DNA of 64,000 nt, from positions 46,746,120-46,810,119 of the forward strand of contig NC_133103.1 of NCBI RefSeq assembly GCF_022965805.1, in the 5' to 3' direction. The notes under the pieces are model-generated. The model worked only from the letters and a program-made list of their open reading frames with translations, was not told the DNA's origin and did not search any database. Positions 61,441-64,000 of this stretch are shown one piece after another. Position numbers and translations under genes: made by a program. This DNA is from Primulina eburnea. Lineage: Eukaryota > Streptophyta > Magnoliopsida > Lamiales > Gesneriaceae. Within the stretch, counting starts at the first letter, position 1; each line of letters starts with the position of its first letter.

Positions 61441-64000
61441 ATGGTTACCACTCGTAAAACTACGGGGAACCACTCTGGTCCTCAAAATCCGGAAGGAGGT
61501 CAAGAAAATTCGTTGCCCAGTCACCTCCCAGAGGAGTTGGCTCAGTTGATAGCTGCTGCGGTCCAAAAAGCCCTCGCCGAAAGGGGCCTACCTGAACCCA
61601 GTCATTCAAAGGAAAATGAGGCAATGGGAGAGTCTCCTCTTGAAAAAGAAAGAGACCGAGAAGAGAATTCCCAGGCGTTTTCCAAAGCTCCTACCTTTTC
61701 TATGGTCCAGGAGCTAGAAGATTTAAAGAAGAAAGTGAAAGAGTTGGAAGCTAAAGCAGGGTCATCTCAGGTTTCAGCCCCGGATGCTTCCCAGGGATGC
61801 CCTTTCTCCCTGGAGATTGTGAGTGAGCCCCTCCCAGCTCATTTCAAAGCTACCAAAATACGGGAGTATGATGGAAACTCAGACCCTGACGAGCATCTCA
61901 CCCGGTTTGAGAATATGGCCATGTTACATTGCTACTCTGACAAAATCAAGTGCAAGGTGTTCCTCACCACCCTAGTGGACTCTGCCCAGAGGTGGTTTGA
62001 AAAGTTGAAACCCCGGAGCATACAATCTTTTGCAGGTTTCAGAGACACTTTCTTGCACCATTTTAGCAGCAGCAAGAGGTATAAGAAGACTGCCTTTAGC
62101 TTATTCGAGGTAAAGCAATCAGGTGATGAATCTCTTCGGGCGTACATTCGCCGGTTCAATAAAGCATCCCTGGAGGTGCCGGCTTGTGCTCCTGAAACCA
62201 AAACTACAGCGTTCACTCAGGGACTCAAGGAGGGAGATTTTTTCAGGTCTTTGGTGAAAAAGCAGCCCGGGAATTTTGAGGATCTGCTGTCCCGAGCAGA
62301 AAAGTACATAAACATGGAGGAAGCGCAACGGCAGAAGAGGGAGTCCACCCGTCGAGAAAGAAATGATCGAGTCGGGAAAGCTGAGGACAACGCCCGGGGA
62401 AATAATCTCGGGCGTTTCTCTAGATACGCCCCCATGAAGCCGCGCAGGGATGAAGGAGTCCATCTTTGCAGCGGTGATCAGGGACCCAAATTATATCGGT
62501 CACCTCCAACCCTGCCACACGCTCCCAAGATGTGCTCCTATCATGGAGAATGTGCTCACAGCACAAGTGAGTGCCGACGACTGAAACGGGCCCCTTCCCA
62601 GTCGGGCCCCGGGGAGCAGACACAGTTAACAAAGAAGCCCCGGGGGCTCCCGTGGGTAAATAAAGATGCAGGGTACAAACCGGGGGATAAAGGCCAGGTC
62701 AGACAAGAAAAAAAAGATAATATCGGTCAAACGTCTCGTGGTCGGGAAAACAGGGACGGAGGAGGGTCGCCCACCCTTGGGGTGATTAAAATGATCTCGG
62801 GGGGATCAACGGATGGAGATTCCAACCGGGCCAGGAAAGCACATTCCCGACAAGAGAGTTTTGGAGTGGAGGATGTAGGGAGGGATGAGGGGCCGGTGAT
62901 CAGTTTTGGTCCCCGGGATCTGCAGGGAGTCAGCCTCCCACACAATGATGCCCTGGTCATCCAAGCGAAGGTGGCAAATTATGACATCCGCCGGATTTTC
63001 ATCGATTCAGGAAGCTCGGTGAACATTATTTTCCAGGAGGTCTTGGATCAGATGGACTTGGAGGGCTACCAGTTGCAGCCAGTGGAAACGGCATTATTCG
63101 GATTTGCTGGCCACACAGTTGACCCCCGGGGGGAAATCACCTTGCCCCTCACAATAGGAGCTGAGGAGCTCAGGAAGACCGTGATGACGGTTTTCACGGT
63201 GGTAAGTGCTCCTACCTCTTACAATATCATTTTAGGCAGGCCGGCTATGAACGCTCTCCGAGCTGTAGCCTCGGCTTACCATCAGAAGTTAAAGTTCCCG
63301 GTGGGGAACAGAGTTGGAGAAGTAAGGGGAGATCAGCCCTCTTCCCGCAAGTGCTATGCGGAAACCGTCAAAGTTGAAAATAAAAGAGCCCGACGAAGTG
63401 GAGAGAGTAGGAGACCAGGGAAGGAGGAGGTGCACTCTATCCAACAGGTATACATGGTGGAAGGGGAGGAGCAGGAGGAAGTAAGCATCTTACCCGGGCA
63501 GCCCTTGAAAACAACAAAGATAGCCCGGGATCTTGAGCCAGTGACCCGGGCTCAATTACTACAGTGCCTAGCAAAGAATGCGGATATCTTCGCATGGTCC
63601 TCATCAGAATTGATAGGGATCTCTCCCCACGTAGCAAAGCACAAGTTAAATATCATCCCGGGTTCTCGGGCAGTAAAGCAGAGGAAGAGACACTTCGGTC
63701 CCGAGAAGGATAAAGTAATTGCCGATCAAGTGGGGGAACTATTGAGGGCCGGGCAGATTAGAGAAATCCAGTTTCCCACCTGGCTATCCAATGTAGTCTT
63801 GGTACCCAAATCAGCTGGCAAATGGAGGATGTGTGTTGACTTTAGGGATCTAAACAAAGCCTGCCCAAAAGACTGCTATCCCCTACCCCGGATTGATCAA
63901 CTGGTGGATTCGACATCGGGGTATGAATTGCTGTGCTTCATGGATGCCTACCAGGGGTACCATCAGATCCCCTTGGCCCGGGAAGATCAGGAGAAGGTTA
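61441..64000 (+). CDS. Tat-lineage Ty3/gypsy gag-pol, open to the window edge
   Basis: ATG at 61441 just after the primer site; 853 codons without a stop, running off the window. A charged coiled-coil-like N-terminus (VQELEDLKKKVKELEAKAG) is followed by retrotransposon gag (YDGNSDPDEHLTRFENMAML, WFEKLKPRSIQSFAGFRDTF, about residues 140-290), a zinc-binding CSYHGECAHSTSECRRL (about 364), aspartic protease IFIDSGSSVNIIF (about 520) and the start of RT (KWRMCVDFRDLNKACPKD, CFMDAYQGYHQI, about 795-850). The DLNKACPKD form and protease style indicate the Tat clade. No damage is visible in the part present. Confidence 0.92.
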   Translation, partial: MVTTRKTTGNHSGPQNPEGGQENSLPSHLPEELAQLIAAAVQKALAERGLPEPSHSKENEAMGESPLEKERDREENSQAFSKAPTFSMVQELEDLKKKVKELEAKAGSSQVSAPDASQGCPFSLEIVSEPLPAHFKATKIREYDGNSDPDEHLTRFENMAMLHCYSDKIKCKVFLTTLVDSAQRWFEKLKPRSIQSFAGFRDTFLHHFSSSKRYKKTAFSLFEVKQSGDESLRAYIRRFNKASLEVPACAPETKTTAFTQGLKEGDFFRSLVKKQPGNFEDLLSRAEKYINMEEAQRQKRESTRRERNDRVGKAEDNARGNNLGRFSRYAPMKPRRDEGVHLCSGDQGPKLYRSPPTLPHAPKMCSYHGECAHSTSECRRLKRAPSQSGPGEQTQLTKKPRGLPWVNKDAGYKPGDKGQVRQEKKDNIGQTSRGRENRDGGGSPTLGVIKMISGGSTDGDSNRARKAHSRQESFGVEDVGRDEGPVISFGPRDLQGVSLPHNDALVIQAKVANYDIRRIFIDSGSSVNIIFQEVLDQMDLEGYQLQPVETALFGFAGHTVDPRGEITLPLTIGAEELRKTVMTVFTVVSAPTSYNIILGRPAMNALRAVASAYHQKLKFPVGNRVGEVRGDQPSSRKCYAETVKVENKRARRSGESRRPGKEEVHSIQQVYMVEGEEQEEVSILPGQPLKTTKIARDLEPVTRAQLLQCLAKNADIFAWSSSELIGISPHVAKHKLNIIPGSRAVKQRKRHFGPEKDKVIADQVGELLRAGQIREIQFPTWLSNVVLVPKSAGKWRMCVDFRDLNKACPKDCYPLPRIDQLVDSTSGYELLCFMDAYQGYHQIPLAREDQEKV

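Noticed and set aside
1..64000. CRISPR arrays, operons, bacterial promoters
   Set aside because: The window is eukaryotic nuclear DNA; the repeats present are transposons, microsatellites and tandem duplications.

Overview
The window is nuclear DNA from a flowering plant, almost certainly a eudicot. It is AT-rich, carries intron-containing plant genes (a NIN-like protein transcription factor and a serine/proline-rich family gene) and is crowded with plant-type transposable elements. A 100-base run of N at 8302-8401 is a scaffold gap. Abundant MITEs built on a GAGACGGTCTCAC palindrome remind me of asterid (Lamiales-like) genomes, but that is a weak impression. All coordinates, splice sites and duplications were read by eye; no alignment or database search was run.

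Layout. 1.6-7.7 kb: a dead minus-strand Ty1/copia element broken by two independent 5'-truncated LINE insertions. 8.8-10.1 kb: a solo LTR with a 5-bp target duplication. 10.2-15.7 kb: a decayed plus-strand Ty1/copia element interrupted by a small CACTA element. 16.1-16.6 kb: a small plant gene of unknown function. 16.8-17.6 kb: a PIF/Harbinger-like element nested in a MITE. 18.4-36.3 kb: one five-exon minus-strand host gene of the serine/proline-rich family. Its second intron (natively about 206 bp) holds a 14.5-kb nest: a hAT-type MITE, split by a Tekay-like Ty3/gypsy element, split in turn by a young Tnt1-like Ty1/copia element, with a Tourist-like MITE in the gypsy 3' LTR.

36.3-47.8 kb: intergenic DNA with a dense cluster of one MITE family and two copies of another dispersed repeat. 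48.0-51.75 kb: a five-exon NIN-like protein (NLP) gene with GAF-like, RWP-RK and PB1 regions. Its start-codon region is tandemly duplicated and exon 1 has a one-base frameshift. 53.5-56.6 kb: two copia fragments, one split by a hAT element. 57.8-58.4 kb: a small multi-pass membrane protein gene. 58.6-60.2 kb: a hAT-type element containing a CACTA transposon remnant. 60.6-64.0 kb: the 5' LTR, primer site and open gag-pol frame of a Tat-lineage Ty3/gypsy element running off the window.

The host genes do not form an operon or an evident pathway. NLPs are nitrate-responsive regulators in other plants; the serine/proline-rich family is poorly characterised. The main content of interest is how mobile elements have inserted into each other and into a working intron: most boundaries are readable to the base from TG..CA ends, terminal inverted repeats and target-site duplications (TSDs).
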